NCBI GenBank assembly: GCA_044224515.1
Contig: JBGAKH010000013.1
Span: 62,001-126,000 of the forward strand
Length of the DNA stretch: 64,000 bases
Source: JBBATK01 sp044224515
Lineage (GTDB): Bacteria > Bacteroidota > Ignavibacteria > Kapaibacteriales > NICIL-2
Direction: 5' to 3'
The position numbers were made by a program, and so were the translations under genes. Of this stretch, positions 56,101-63,113 are shown one piece after another. The notes beneath the pieces were generated by a model, which did no database searches, had not been told where the DNA came from, and was given only the letters and a program-made list of their open reading frames with translations. Each line of letters opens with the position of its first letter. The first letter of the stretch is position 1.

Positions 56101-59100
56101 ATACTGTTCCGTCCAATTTGTCGGTTGGAACTCGCCACTACGTCTTGCGAGCAAGCTTCCCCGGATTGACAATCTTCTCGGACACCTTGACAATTACGGT
56201 CTTGGGAACTCCGTCAGTCGATGTGTGGATAGACGGCACAAACCACTCGACCTCGAAAACCGTATGTGAGGGACAAGTCAATCTCAATTTGCTTAGTCAG
56301 ATTTTTAACTCGTCACTTACACCGACCTACCAGTGGTACCTGAACGGTTCGGCAATTGGCGCTGCTACAAATCAGACCTATACAGTGTCGAGCTTGACTG
56401 CAGGAAGCTATCAGTTCAAGCTAGTCGCTGACTTCGGTGGCACAACGATTCTTTCAAATACTATAACCATCACGGTTAATCCGTTACCGACCCCGCAGAT
56501 TCAGTTGCAGAGTGGTAGCACGAGTATCTGTACAGGTTCCGGTTCAACAGCAACTCTTCGTTCGGTACTGACACACAGCCAGTATCAGTGGTACGTCAAC
56601 AACAGCATGATTAGCGGTGCAACGAATCGCAATTACACCGTGCCTTCTACGTTGACGCAGGGAACCTACCTCTATAGCCTCACGGTTGTCGATGCGAACG
56701 GTTGTACGGCAAGCACTACTTCAAATACGTCACTTTCGGTTAGCGTACATGAGTCGCCCAATCCGAGCATCACGGTACAAAGCGGCTCTACCAGTTATTG
56801 TTCCGGAGCGACAATGTCAACAGTGCTGACAACGCAGAGCGGAATGAGTTCATATCAATGGAAGCTTAACGGTCAGTCTATTAACGGTGCCACATCAAAT
56901 AGCTACACCGTGTCGGGCACAGCGCTAAGCGGCGCGTACCTCTATACCGTTGTTGTGAGCGACATCTATGGTTGTACAGGAACGAGCTCAAGTGCGCAAA
57001 GCGTAATTGTGAGCCCTTCACCAAGTGTAAGTCTATCAAGCAGCTCTGTCTCGGTTTGCAGCGGATATACAAGCTGTCCGGCACTGACTGCAGTTGTTTC
57101 AAATTGCATATCAACACCTAGCTACCAGTGGTATGTAGACGCGAGCGCCGTTAATGGTGCAACCACGGCGAGCTTTACAGCACCGACCGGTCTGTCCGTC
57201 GGCAGTCACGCTATAAAGGTGACAGTTGTTTGCGGTACGTGTTCTTCGAGTTCTTCAAATGCCACCTTCACCGTTCAAGCGACACCGACAATCAGCCTAT
57301 CCGGCTCCTCGCAAACTCTGTGCTCAGGTTACACGACAGCATCTGCTATCAGTGCGACAGTGAGTGGTTGTACCGGGACTCCGGTCTATCAGTGGATATT
57401 GGATGGAAACGCTGTTTCCGGAGCAACAAGCACCACCTATGCTGTTCCCGGCGCTTTGTCGGTTGGTACGCACAGTGTTCAGGTACAGCTTAACTGCGGT
57501 TCTTGTACAACGACGTCGAGCTCATATAGTGTCATTGTAAACCAGACTCCGACCATCACTTTGAGTTCAGCATCGTCGGGTCTTTGTGAAGGTTACAGCA
57601 CAGCACCAATAATTAGTGCTTCCGTGAACGGCTGCTCATCAGCGGCTGCGTACCAATGGTCGCTCAATGGAAGTCCTATCTTGGGGGCAACGACAAGTAG
57701 CTATCAAGTACCGACGGGTCTCAGTAACGGCACGTACCAGTATCAAGTAGTCGTTAGCTGTGGAAACTGTACAACTTCATCGTCACTCTTTACTCTTACG
57801 GTAAATGAGCTTCCTTCAGTTAGTCTGTCAACCAACACACAGACTGTTTGCCAGGGCTATGCTAGCTCAAGTGCAATTGCAGCTACAGTAAGTGGATGCA
57901 GTGCAACGGCAGCGTATCAGTGGTCTGTCGATGGTGTAGCACAGAACGGCGCAAGTTCTGCGGTATTCACTGTACCGACCGGCTTGACTCAAGGTACCCA
58001 TACGATTTCAGTTGTCGTTAGTTGTGGTTCATGTACAGCTGTAAGCTCAAGCTGCTCGTTTATCGTTGTAGCACAACCAAGTGTTAGCGTGAGTACAACG
58101 GGCGCAATGAGTGTATGCACGGCATACACGAGCGGTCCGACCATGAATGCTTCAGTAAGCGGATGTGGCTCTACAAGTACATTCCAGTGGTATCGCAATT
58201 CGGTTGCGATTAGTGGAGCTACTCAAAGCAGCTACACGATACCCACCGGTCTGTCGGTTGGAAGCTACAGCTACTCAGTACATGTTGCCTGCGGATCGTG
58301 TTCTGCTAGCTCATCTGCCGCAAGCTTTGTTGTGAACAATGCTCCTACTGCAAGTATTACGCCGAGTTCTCAAACTGTATGTACCGGCTACGCGAACTGT
58401 CAATCTTTGGTTGCAGTTGTGTCCGGTTGCACTTCAAGCGTCAGCTATCAATGGTACAAAAACGGAAACGCCATCAGTGGTGCTACTTCTGCTTTGTATT
58501 ATATACCGGCCGGAATGAGTGCAGGGACGTATACCTACACAGTAGTCGCAAGCTGCGGTAGCTGCAGTGTGACGAGTTCAAGTTCAATATTGACAGTTAG
58601 TGCCGTTCCGACGGTCACCATAAGTCCAAGCTCACAATCTGTCTGTGTTAACTACACAAGTACAGAGCCCCTTACTGCAAACGTCAGTGGATGTAATGGA
58701 ACGGTGAGCTATCAATGGAAGCGCAATGGATCGGCGATTTCAGGCGCAACCAATTCGACATATACGATACCAACCGGTTACAATTGCGGATCAAACAACT
58801 ATAGTCTTAGCGTCAGCTGCGGTGGTTGTACGGCTACCTCTAACACCGCAACACTAGAAGTTACAAATGCTCCAACAATTGTTATCAGCCCGGCTTCACA
58901 GAACCTTTGTGGTGGATACACGACATCGCAAACATTGAGTGCAACCGTGTATGGTTGCTCGAATGCAGCTAGTTATCAGTGGCGCAAAAATGGTGTGGCG
59001 ATCAGTGGTGCTACTCAAGCTACCTATACTGTGCCGACCGGACTTGCCTCAGGTAGCTACAGTTATACCGTTAAGGTGAACTGCGGACATTGCAGTGCGT

Positions 59101-62100
59101 GCGCGGCAACGTCTTCAGCATCAACAGTGAATGTTAGCGGTACGTTGAGTGTTTCCTTGAGTTGCACTCAGCAGAGTCTATGTGTTGGCTACGGAAGCGG
59201 ACCTAGCATTAGCGCTTCACTAAGCGGATGCAATGGTTCTTCCGCGAGCTATCAGTGGAAGCAAAATGGAGCCACCATCAGCGGTGCAACGGAATCAAGC
59301 TATACGGTTCCGACCGGTTTGTCAGCCGGAACCTACTCATATTCAGTGGTTGTAAGCTGCGGCTCATGTACCGGCACGTCTGCTCAAACAAGTGTTACAG
59401 TAAATCCTGTACCTACCGTATCCATCACACCTGCCAGCCAAGCTGCTTGCGTTGGATACTCAAGTTGTACGACACTCAGTTCATCGCTAAGCGGTTGTAG
59501 CTCAGCAAGCTATCAATGGTACAAAAATGGTACGGCGTTAAGCGGTGCAACCGGTGCCAACTACAGTATCCCAAGCGGTCTCGCGGCCGGAACCTACAGT
59601 TACACGGTAGTTGCAAGCTGTGGCGGTTGCTCCAATAGTTCGAACACATCGACTTTCAGCGTTAATACCAATCCTTCGGTAAGCATCAGCCCGGCTACAC
59701 AGAATCTGTGTTTGGGCTATGCAGCTTCTTCGACACTGCAACCGGCAGTAAGCAATTGTAGTGCTACGGCTAGTTATCAGTGGAAGTTGAATGGCAATGT
59801 CTTAAACGGCGCAACGAACGCTACATATAGTATACCGTCCAACCTGTCTGCAGGAACCTATAGCTATTCATTGGTCGTGACATGTGGTGGTTGTACCGGA
59901 AGCTCCAATAACGCGTCCGTGGTTGTGAGCGCTCCGCCAAGTCTTAGCATATCGCCCATGGCACAAACCGTATGTTATGGATACTCAAGTACCCAGGCCA
60001 TCAGTGCTTCTGTCAGTGGTTGTAATGGTACACCTTCGTATCAGTGGACAGTGGATGGTGCCGTACAATCGGGAGCAACCACCTCGAGCTTCAACGTGCC
60101 GACAGCCTTGGGAGTGGGTTCACATACCGTTGTTGCTACACTTAGCTATGGTGGATGTACAGTTAGTTCGTCGTCAGCGAATGTTGTTGTGTCGCAAGCG
60201 CCAAATCTCAGCATTTCGGTGGCGCAGGGTGACAACGACCTGTGTGTCGGCTATAGCGCCGGATGCACGAAGCTCGTCGCGTCAACATTCACTTGTAGCT
60301 CTACTCCTGCGTATCAATGGTATAAGAACGGTTCAGCTATAAGTGGCGCGACCACATCACAGTATCTCATACCGAGTGGTTTGACTGCCGGCAGTTATGT
60401 ATATAGTCTCAGCGCAACCTGCGGTGCATGTACAGTGGCATCAAGTACGACGCAAACGATTACGGTATCACAAATAGGTACACCGAGCATCGTGTCGAGC
60501 GTTAATAGCTACTGCGATGGATCGAATTCCACAGCATTGTTGTCTGTAAGTGGCGGTAGCTTCCAACAATATCAGTGGAAACTAAATGGCACGGCAATCA
60601 ATGGTGCGACAAGCTCGAGTTACCAGATGCCTACCGGCTTGAGTCAGGGCACTTATAACTATACCGTAACAGTCACGAACGGTGCCTGTACGACCACATC
60701 GGCTGCCAAGCAGATCAGTGTTGGTAGCGGTGTTAGTGCATCGGTCGCGTGCTCCGGAGCCTCCATTTGTTCAGGAAGCAGCACGTCTATCGTCTTTAGT
60801 TTAACGAGTGGCAACTCAAACAATTGGACCCTCGTTTATTCAAACGGTAGTCAACAGTTCACCGTCAACAACATTAGCACAGCAACGTATACCTTGGCAG
60901 TGTCACCAAGCTTTACCACGACCTACAGCATCGTTTCGGTGAGCTCGGGAGGATGTACGACCAACGGTGGTGGTTCCACGACCGTCACAGTATCGAACGC
61001 CCCTGCTGCTCGAACAATTGGAGCTGTCGACGGCGATGCATCGAGCGTCTGTTTTGGAGCAAGTGAGACCTATACTATCGCTTCTACTACCTCCGGTAAT
61101 ACCTATACGTGGTCGGTTGTTTCGTCAGTGAGTGGTATAACGTCAACCCAACTATCGAATACGCAATTCAAGGTTAACTATCCTCAGAATTGCTCAAGTG
61201 GCACGTACACTGTTACAATTAAACTTATTGAGAGTACGCCGGGAGGTTGTTCACGTACGAATACGATCACCACTACGGTCACAGCTCCACCTACGGTGTT
61301 GAATCCTTCAGCATCAGCTTCGACGATTTGTTTGGGTCAAAGCACCACAATCTCGATTAGCGCACCGCAGAGCGGAGTGAGTTACAGTTTGTTCAAGGGT
61401 AGCACTCAAATCGGCTCGACATTGTCCTCAACATCAACTGTATCTTGGTCCGTGACACCAACGGCAACAGGTTCGCAGAACTACACCGTCAAGGCTGTCA
61501 ACACCGGCGGATGTCAGTCTACCATGAACTCGGTGAGTGTTAACGTTATTGCGGCACCGACGGTTGCTATCTCGACTCCTTCGACAACCCTGTGTCCGGG
61601 CGATGACGCAACGGTCAGCTTTACCTTTAGTGGCCAAGGTCCTTGGACACTCACGTATAAGATTGGATCCGGCTCGAACATCAGCGTCAACACCTCAGCC
61701 AATCCGTATACGATTACGCAGGCGAACCTCTGCAGTACGACGGTCTTCAGTGTTGTATCTGTTCAAAATGCGACATGCAGTGGTACCATCAATGGTTCTG
61801 CTTCAGTTACCGTCTCCGTGGCAACAATGCCTACACAGAGCTTCTGCATGGGATTTGCCGGAGATGATGCTACGGTCAACTCCAATTCAAAGGTAACGAG
61901 TTGGGATAACTACGCAGGTTCAGGCTCGAACTTCCCCAATGGAGCCGTTAATACTTCCAACGACGCTTGTCGTCCGCAGAAGTATCCGAACTATAGCGCC
62001 TTGAACGGTCACGCCGGCATCTACTTCGATGGAAACGATCAGCCGGTGAGTGTCAGTGTCAATACCGGTAGCGGTATCAGCAGTGGAACGCAGAAGAGCT

Positions 62101-62960
62101 GGTATATGCTGTATCGTCCGGCATCGAATTCGATGTCATACGGTCGACAAGTCATCTACAAGCAAGGTGATGAGAATCACGGCTTCTGTATCTACGTCAT
62201 CAATCGGGTTATTTACTACGGCATGTGGAACAACCAAAATTGCTGTGGTTCTTGCTCGAATAAGTGGTCGGTGTTCCAGTGCACAAACTTCTGTGTCACA
62301 CCGGGCAACAACTACATCCTGCAAATGGTCTACAACGGCAACGCTTCCGGCTCCAACCGTTTGCGCTTCTCGATCAATGGCAACGTCTACACGCCGTCCG
62401 CCACACCTGGAACCAGTTTGGATTATTCGGGTGATGCGGCAAGCTTTGGGGGCAAGGTTGGTAATACACGTTTCCATGATTTCGCTAGCGTGAATGATTG
62501 CAACAAGTATGCTATCAGTTGCACAAAAATTGCAGAAGTACTCTTGTACAATACCTCAGATGCCACCGTGCGAAACCAAGTTTGGTGCGTGTTGAAGAAC
62601 AAGTACGGCATGAACAGCCTAGGTGACAATCCGATTGGCGCACTCTCAAAGAATGCCGCCGAGGATGAGTTTGTTGCCGGTGAGCCTAGTTCGCATACCT
62701 ATGAATTGAGCGAGTCACAACCGAATCCGGCGCGTGAAATGGCACAGTTTAACTTGAGCGTGGACAATCAGCAACACGTAAGAATCGTTGTTCTGAATGA
62801 GATTGGTCAAGAGATGGCAGTAGTCTTCAACGGAATGCTCAGTCGCGGAGGATCAAACGCCATTAATGTCGAGACCAATAGTCTGGCAAGTGGTGGCTAC
62901 ATCCTACGCGTTGAGGGTGAAGACTTTGTGACATACCGCAGCTTTATGGTTGTGCACTAA
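47127..62960 (+). CDS. Giant repetitive T9SS surface protein (5277 residues; beta-helix, Ig-like repeats, LamG-like)
   Basis: Signal peptide 1-24 (ending SVVANA). Residues about 25-620 form a right-handed beta-helix of pectin-lyase type (GDTLNLMSGTFTE, GDTVFVKAGTYSESV). Next come assorted Ig-like domains sharing the core YQW...G..ISGAT...Y.VP..L..GTY.Y. From residue 1307, six A-B-C triplets of about 95-residue Ig-like units follow (see repeat at 51045). Two or three transition domains lead to 13 units with about four Cys each (57012-60467). Near 4900-5165 is a LamG/concanavalin-like domain (AGIYFDGNDQ, ILQMVYNG, FSINGNVY). The last 85 residues are a type A sorting domain (QPNPAREMAQFNLSV ... 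VVLNEIGQEMAVVF ... GGYILRV ... SFMVVH). The ATG at 47127 gives the signal peptide; the frame runs 22 codons further back, through the promoter. Probably an adhesin or a sheath-like surface fibre; no ligand is known. Confidence 0.9.
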   Translation: MKRRSSFFVLGLVSIMLLSVVANATQWYVSPTGSNTNTGLTPASPWKTIQFSNDTAAVSSGDTLNLMSGTFTELVSISKSLYVQPYNGASVTLTAPSSASNAALLSINAANVSVNGLALVVNAPNATVGVYALNRNALTLRSLSISRNGSGGSFSISSTDINTTFSNAGVVFVSDNSAPFESMTLESCTIGSSSTPFERAVWMRATTGTIGGSSGSQANNLFGSSQDLSVQYAAGSDLTIANNSFGAAGLLIDEPNVFSNTANYNLNINANTFSPSSTSFSQSLFIRHNYKSSTSVAVTNNSFSGHSTGILCAASANVSMNANSFSPGASGAQHIIINSAASGVSANYVQNSCVVNGNSFNASSFSNVRAVVLLDDNAGQSGQPTPDYSSVTIGSSSSRNTFASSLHRFVAMGNGFSLGVDASANLFGTSSGSILSSAMSLSQLFDVEDKIDHKVDVASYGFVNILNAKKFVTLNSYQSPSSTVASIQRAIDAASSGDTVFVKAGTYSESVSIGTGITLCGDQLQSNMPSSILSVNNNIALNCYGTANKSISRFEVQINSGSQGRFGIISNNTGNTGNAVFDFCSFRRGGNLVGGVALPGTVGTDVTASIDDGNDYSGTIGKYTISHILGCPETYTLSALTEFPCETDSLIVFLSSYQSGVSYALSVNGTTMQTSQSVTNDGKLRFALPSMGAGSYQMIVRGTLGSCVVTMAGSPTLTAFTPQTPALSLNSLNQVLCAGNPGQITVINSEPLATYSVLDGSTVVVSPKVGNNGSISFTLPASLFPSSGTKNFAVRASSTANQNCSASTAYGNPDGAAFTVYPLPSAPIISTPTPNACSPGGSATVIVANAEAGYTYQVVDGNTAVYSVTATTNGTFTISNIPVSPAVPGLGLGSRVVRVYAINPNNNNCRVLSTNALTITVSQRPSKPSMATGTTTQTYCEAVGGVTAQLFVANGDPSFFYRVVDSTTSQTVATATGQSGLFSIDVMGLTTAGSVYKLFVVAVNANTGCESVPSDMNYITVSPTPHPVLSLSGSSQTGSITATTCLGYANPYVLTTTTDMSSASYQWYLNNTAINGATLATYTVPTGLNLGTYTYHVRQTSSVGCVGSSNTFSLTVAQNLSVSASVQGGGTTVSFFSGTTNQINLVSSVSPSGLNPTYQWLKNGSAISGATTSGYQIPSNTTPGSYLFSVVATSNSGCSSTSNTISVTVWNPPTVHIFVQANGRNDSSYAAGVTPPVLTSTISGAQGQTPSYQWYGPNNNSLSISGATNANYTPVSSLTPGVYRYIMRATLGGLTVGSDTVTITVLAPATLHIFVVANTRNDSTFFTSLAAPQLGSTITNQNGITFSYQWYGPNSTNPISGATSALYTPPSNLAVGTYRYTAKISGGGQLVSSDTVTLTVLALPTLNAYVAPNTSKNDSTYFKSVAPPTLASQLSATNGYSVSYQWFGPNGPTTIAGATSSTYGVPAAMNPGTYTYYVRATLGGVVVGSDTLTIVVVQDPSIIAFIHPNQNQKNTSFYRLGQAPSLNSALLNSNSVTPSYQWYSAANGSALSGATNAMYALPNTLAVGTYTYYVKATFPGLTILSDTLTVQVLSNASVDIYFAANNRNDSTCFYGLTPPAIASTILNDNSTVFSYQWYGPNSSNPISGATAPVYTPQASLNPGTYDYYLIISGGGVQINSDTVRLTIAPLPVLHAFVETTVGKIDSTYFESMVPPQLNSSLSGNIGYPVSYQWFGPNSPNPISGQTNGSYDVPSNLSPGTYTYVLKATLGGVVVSSETITITILPDPTILAYISPNQSKKDTSYVSGSAPATLGSILSNSSSLTPSYQWYSADNGAAISGAKQSTYTVPSSLAIGTHRYSVEATFPGLSVASDTVQVTVLSAATVDIYVVANGRNDSTYYRTLAAPQLGSTISNGGGITYTYQWYGPNGATSISGATSSTFTPPSSLTPGTYTYFLRISGGGVVVGSDTVSIVVAPLPTLNAYVSPNTTQNDSTYFQAVTPPTLSTQLNGNLGYPVAYQWYGPNSSSPISGATNPSFGVPSNMTPGTYTYFVRATLGGVVVGSDTITITVLANPTISAYISPNTAKKDSSYFSTMNPVTLSRVLTNSSLITPSYQWYSVQSGTAISGATNASYTVPASLVVGTHSYYVRANFPGLTISSDTVRVTILSPVGLHIFVVANGRSDSTYYQGVSAPQLGSLLSGAGSLIFTYQWYGPNSSNPISGATASTYTPSNSLTPGTYTYTLKASTLGITFVSDTVTITVAPPPTANAYVSPNVNQNDSTYFRSLTPPTLSVQVAGNIGYPLSYQWYGPNNTNPISGATTANYGVPSNLSPGTYKYFVRSTLGGLTVGSDTVTIVILPNPTIAAYINPFTSKKDTTYFQSVAPATLGSLLTNNASKVPSYQWYSVSSGSAVSGATANTYTVPNTLAAGVYKYYVKATFPGLTIGSDTVTVTILPSANVDIFVVANGRNDSTYFAGLNAPQLGSTIGNSGGVTFSYQWYGPNSAVAIVGATNSTYTPPSNLAVGSNKYFLRISGGGLIIASDTVNLTVAPRPSSNAYISPNVNQNDSTYFRSVVAPMLSNQLSGNIGYTVGYQWYGPNGPSPINGATNTNYSLPNLAPGTYTYFVRSTLGGIVVSSDTLTITVLADPSLTAYIAPSTSRKDSSYFIGTASPTLSSILTNNFTRIPSYQWYSVNSGSAISGATAASYTVPSSLGLGVFKYVLRASFPGLIISSDTLTISVTSNASVDAYVVANNRNDSTYFQGLSTPPLGSTISNSGGITFTYQWFGPNSSNAISGATSAQYNPPSNLAVGSYKYYVTISGSGITIASDTVTIVVATPPTVNAYVSPKTTQNDSTYFRSMTPPTLGSQVGGNIGYPLSYQWYGPNNTNPISGATTSSYAIPGGLTPGVYKYFVRVSLGGLVVGSDTVTITILADPTISAYIAPNTSKKDSTYYQGQTPPSLASTLNNSSSISPSYQWISVEAGVLSGATTAGYTVPSNLSVGTRHYVLRASFPGLTIFSDTLTITVLGTPSVDVWIDGTNHSTSKTVCEGQVNLNLLSQIFNSSLTPTYQWYLNGSAIGAATNQTYTVSSLTAGSYQFKLVADFGGTTILSNTITITVNPLPTPQIQLQSGSTSICTGSGSTATLRSVLTHSQYQWYVNNSMISGATNRNYTVPSTLTQGTYLYSLTVVDANGCTASTTSNTSLSVSVHESPNPSITVQSGSTSYCSGATMSTVLTTQSGMSSYQWKLNGQSINGATSNSYTVSGTALSGAYLYTVVVSDIYGCTGTSSSAQSVIVSPSPSVSLSSSSVSVCSGYTSCPALTAVVSNCISTPSYQWYVDASAVNGATTASFTAPTGLSVGSHAIKVTVVCGTCSSSSSNATFTVQATPTISLSGSSQTLCSGYTTASAISATVSGCTGTPVYQWILDGNAVSGATSTTYAVPGALSVGTHSVQVQLNCGSCTTTSSSYSVIVNQTPTITLSSASSGLCEGYSTAPIISASVNGCSSAAAYQWSLNGSPILGATTSSYQVPTGLSNGTYQYQVVVSCGNCTTSSSLFTLTVNELPSVSLSTNTQTVCQGYASSSAIAATVSGCSATAAYQWSVDGVAQNGASSAVFTVPTGLTQGTHTISVVVSCGSCTAVSSSCSFIVVAQPSVSVSTTGAMSVCTAYTSGPTMNASVSGCGSTSTFQWYRNSVAISGATQSSYTIPTGLSVGSYSYSVHVACGSCSASSSAASFVVNNAPTASITPSSQTVCTGYANCQSLVAVVSGCTSSVSYQWYKNGNAISGATSALYYIPAGMSAGTYTYTVVASCGSCSVTSSSSILTVSAVPTVTISPSSQSVCVNYTSTEPLTANVSGCNGTVSYQWKRNGSAISGATNSTYTIPTGYNCGSNNYSLSVSCGGCTATSNTATLEVTNAPTIVISPASQNLCGGYTTSQTLSATVYGCSNAASYQWRKNGVAISGATQATYTVPTGLASGSYSYTVKVNCGHCSACAATSSASTVNVSGTLSVSLSCTQQSLCVGYGSGPSISASLSGCNGSSASYQWKQNGATISGATESSYTVPTGLSAGTYSYSVVVSCGSCTGTSAQTSVTVNPVPTVSITPASQAACVGYSSCTTLSSSLSGCSSASYQWYKNGTALSGATGANYSIPSGLAAGTYSYTVVASCGGCSNSSNTSTFSVNTNPSVSISPATQNLCLGYAASSTLQPAVSNCSATASYQWKLNGNVLNGATNATYSIPSNLSAGTYSYSLVVTCGGCTGSSNNASVVVSAPPSLSISPMAQTVCYGYSSTQAISASVSGCNGTPSYQWTVDGAVQSGATTSSFNVPTALGVGSHTVVATLSYGGCTVSSSSANVVVSQAPNLSISVAQGDNDLCVGYSAGCTKLVASTFTCSSTPAYQWYKNGSAISGATTSQYLIPSGLTAGSYVYSLSATCGACTVASSTTQTITVSQIGTPSIVSSVNSYCDGSNSTALLSVSGGSFQQYQWKLNGTAINGATSSSYQMPTGLSQGTYNYTVTVTNGACTTTSAAKQISVGSGVSASVACSGASICSGSSTSIVFSLTSGNSNNWTLVYSNGSQQFTVNNISTATYTLAVSPSFTTTYSIVSVSSGGCTTNGGGSTTVTVSNAPAARTIGAVDGDASSVCFGASETYTIASTTSGNTYTWSVVSSVSGITSTQLSNTQFKVNYPQNCSSGTYTVTIKLIESTPGGCSRTNTITTTVTAPPTVLNPSASASTICLGQSTTISISAPQSGVSYSLFKGSTQIGSTLSSTSTVSWSVTPTATGSQNYTVKAVNTGGCQSTMNSVSVNVIAAPTVAISTPSTTLCPGDDATVSFTFSGQGPWTLTYKIGSGSNISVNTSANPYTITQANLCSTTVFSVVSVQNATCSGTINGSASVTVSVATMPTQSFCMGFAGDDATVNSNSKVTSWDNYAGSGSNFPNGAVNTSNDACRPQKYPNYSALNGHAGIYFDGNDQPVSVSVNTGSGISSGTQKSWYMLYRPASNSMSYGRQVIYKQGDENHGFCIYVINRVIYYGMWNNQNCCGSCSNKWSVFQCTNFCVTPGNNYILQMVYNGNASGSNRLRFSINGNVYTPSATPGTSLDYSGDAASFGGKVGNTRFHDFASVNDCNKYAISCTKIAEVLLYNTSDATVRNQVWCVLKNKYGMNSLGDNPIGALSKNAAEDEFVAGEPSSHTYELSESQPNPAREMAQFNLSVDNQQHVRIVVLNEIGQEMAVVFNGMLSRGGSNAINVETNSLASGGYILRVEGEDFVTYRSFMVVH
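51045..56204 (+). repeat. Higher-order tandem array: six A-B-C triplets of Ig-like units
   Basis: Unit A starts (HIFVVAN/VDIYVVANGRNDSTY, with SGGG) are at 51045, 51906, 52767, 53628, 54489 and 55347, and the array ends at 56204. The spacing is 861 bp four times, then 858 twice, each loss being one codon. Unit B has NAYVSPN..QNDSTYF and LGGVVVGSDT. Unit C has AYISPN..KKDSSYF, SYQWYS instead of YQWYGPN, and FPGLTISSDT. Eighteen units in all; the unit just before (50761-51044) is a mosaic of A and B. Apart from one residue in A2, the array has no Cys. Confidence 0.9.
57012..60467 (+). repeat. Tandem array of 13 cysteine-rich Ig-like units
   Basis: Thirteen units averaging about 266 bp (88-89 residues), each with the pattern VCxGY ... 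VSGC ... YQW ... ISGAT ... VSCGxC. That gives about four Cys per unit. Unit 12 keeps only one Cys of the last pair; unit 8 has an additional one. The units diverge at DNA level, so the array is old rather than freshly copied. Confidence 0.85.
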
Positions 62961-62982
62961 AGTCACAGAGATGTTCGTATCG

Positions 62983-63006
62983 AGCAGGTGCGCTTGCGCA
63001 CCTGCT
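62983..63006. repeat. Hairpin just after giant gene
   Basis: Perfect 10-bp stem AGCAGGTGCG / CGCACCTGCT with loop CTTG, 22 bp past the stop. No T-run follows (TGACAAAAAG), so it may stabilise the mRNA end rather than terminate. Confidence 0.5.
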
Positions 63007-63036
63007 TGACAAAAAGACATCCCGTATCAGCTCTGA

Positions 63037-63074
63037 GGAAGGCTTGCTGCTCCAGCAAGCCTTCCGTATTTTAC
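63037..63074 (+). terminator. Probable terminator after giant gene
   Basis: 13-bp perfect stem GGAAGGCTTGCTG / CAGCAAGCCTTCC with loop CTC, followed by GTATTTTAC, the same trailing sequence as after the hairpin at 42991. Confidence 0.7.
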
Positions 63075-63113
63075 GGGGCGGGGAATTCCTGGGCAGAGCA
63101 GAGGGACACAGCC

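Noticed and set aside
47127..62960. Regular repeats that might suggest a CRISPR or satellite array
   Set aside because: The repeats are in frame, about 266-861 bp long, divergent at DNA level and encode Ig-like domains within one open frame. There are no short identical repeats with unique spacers.
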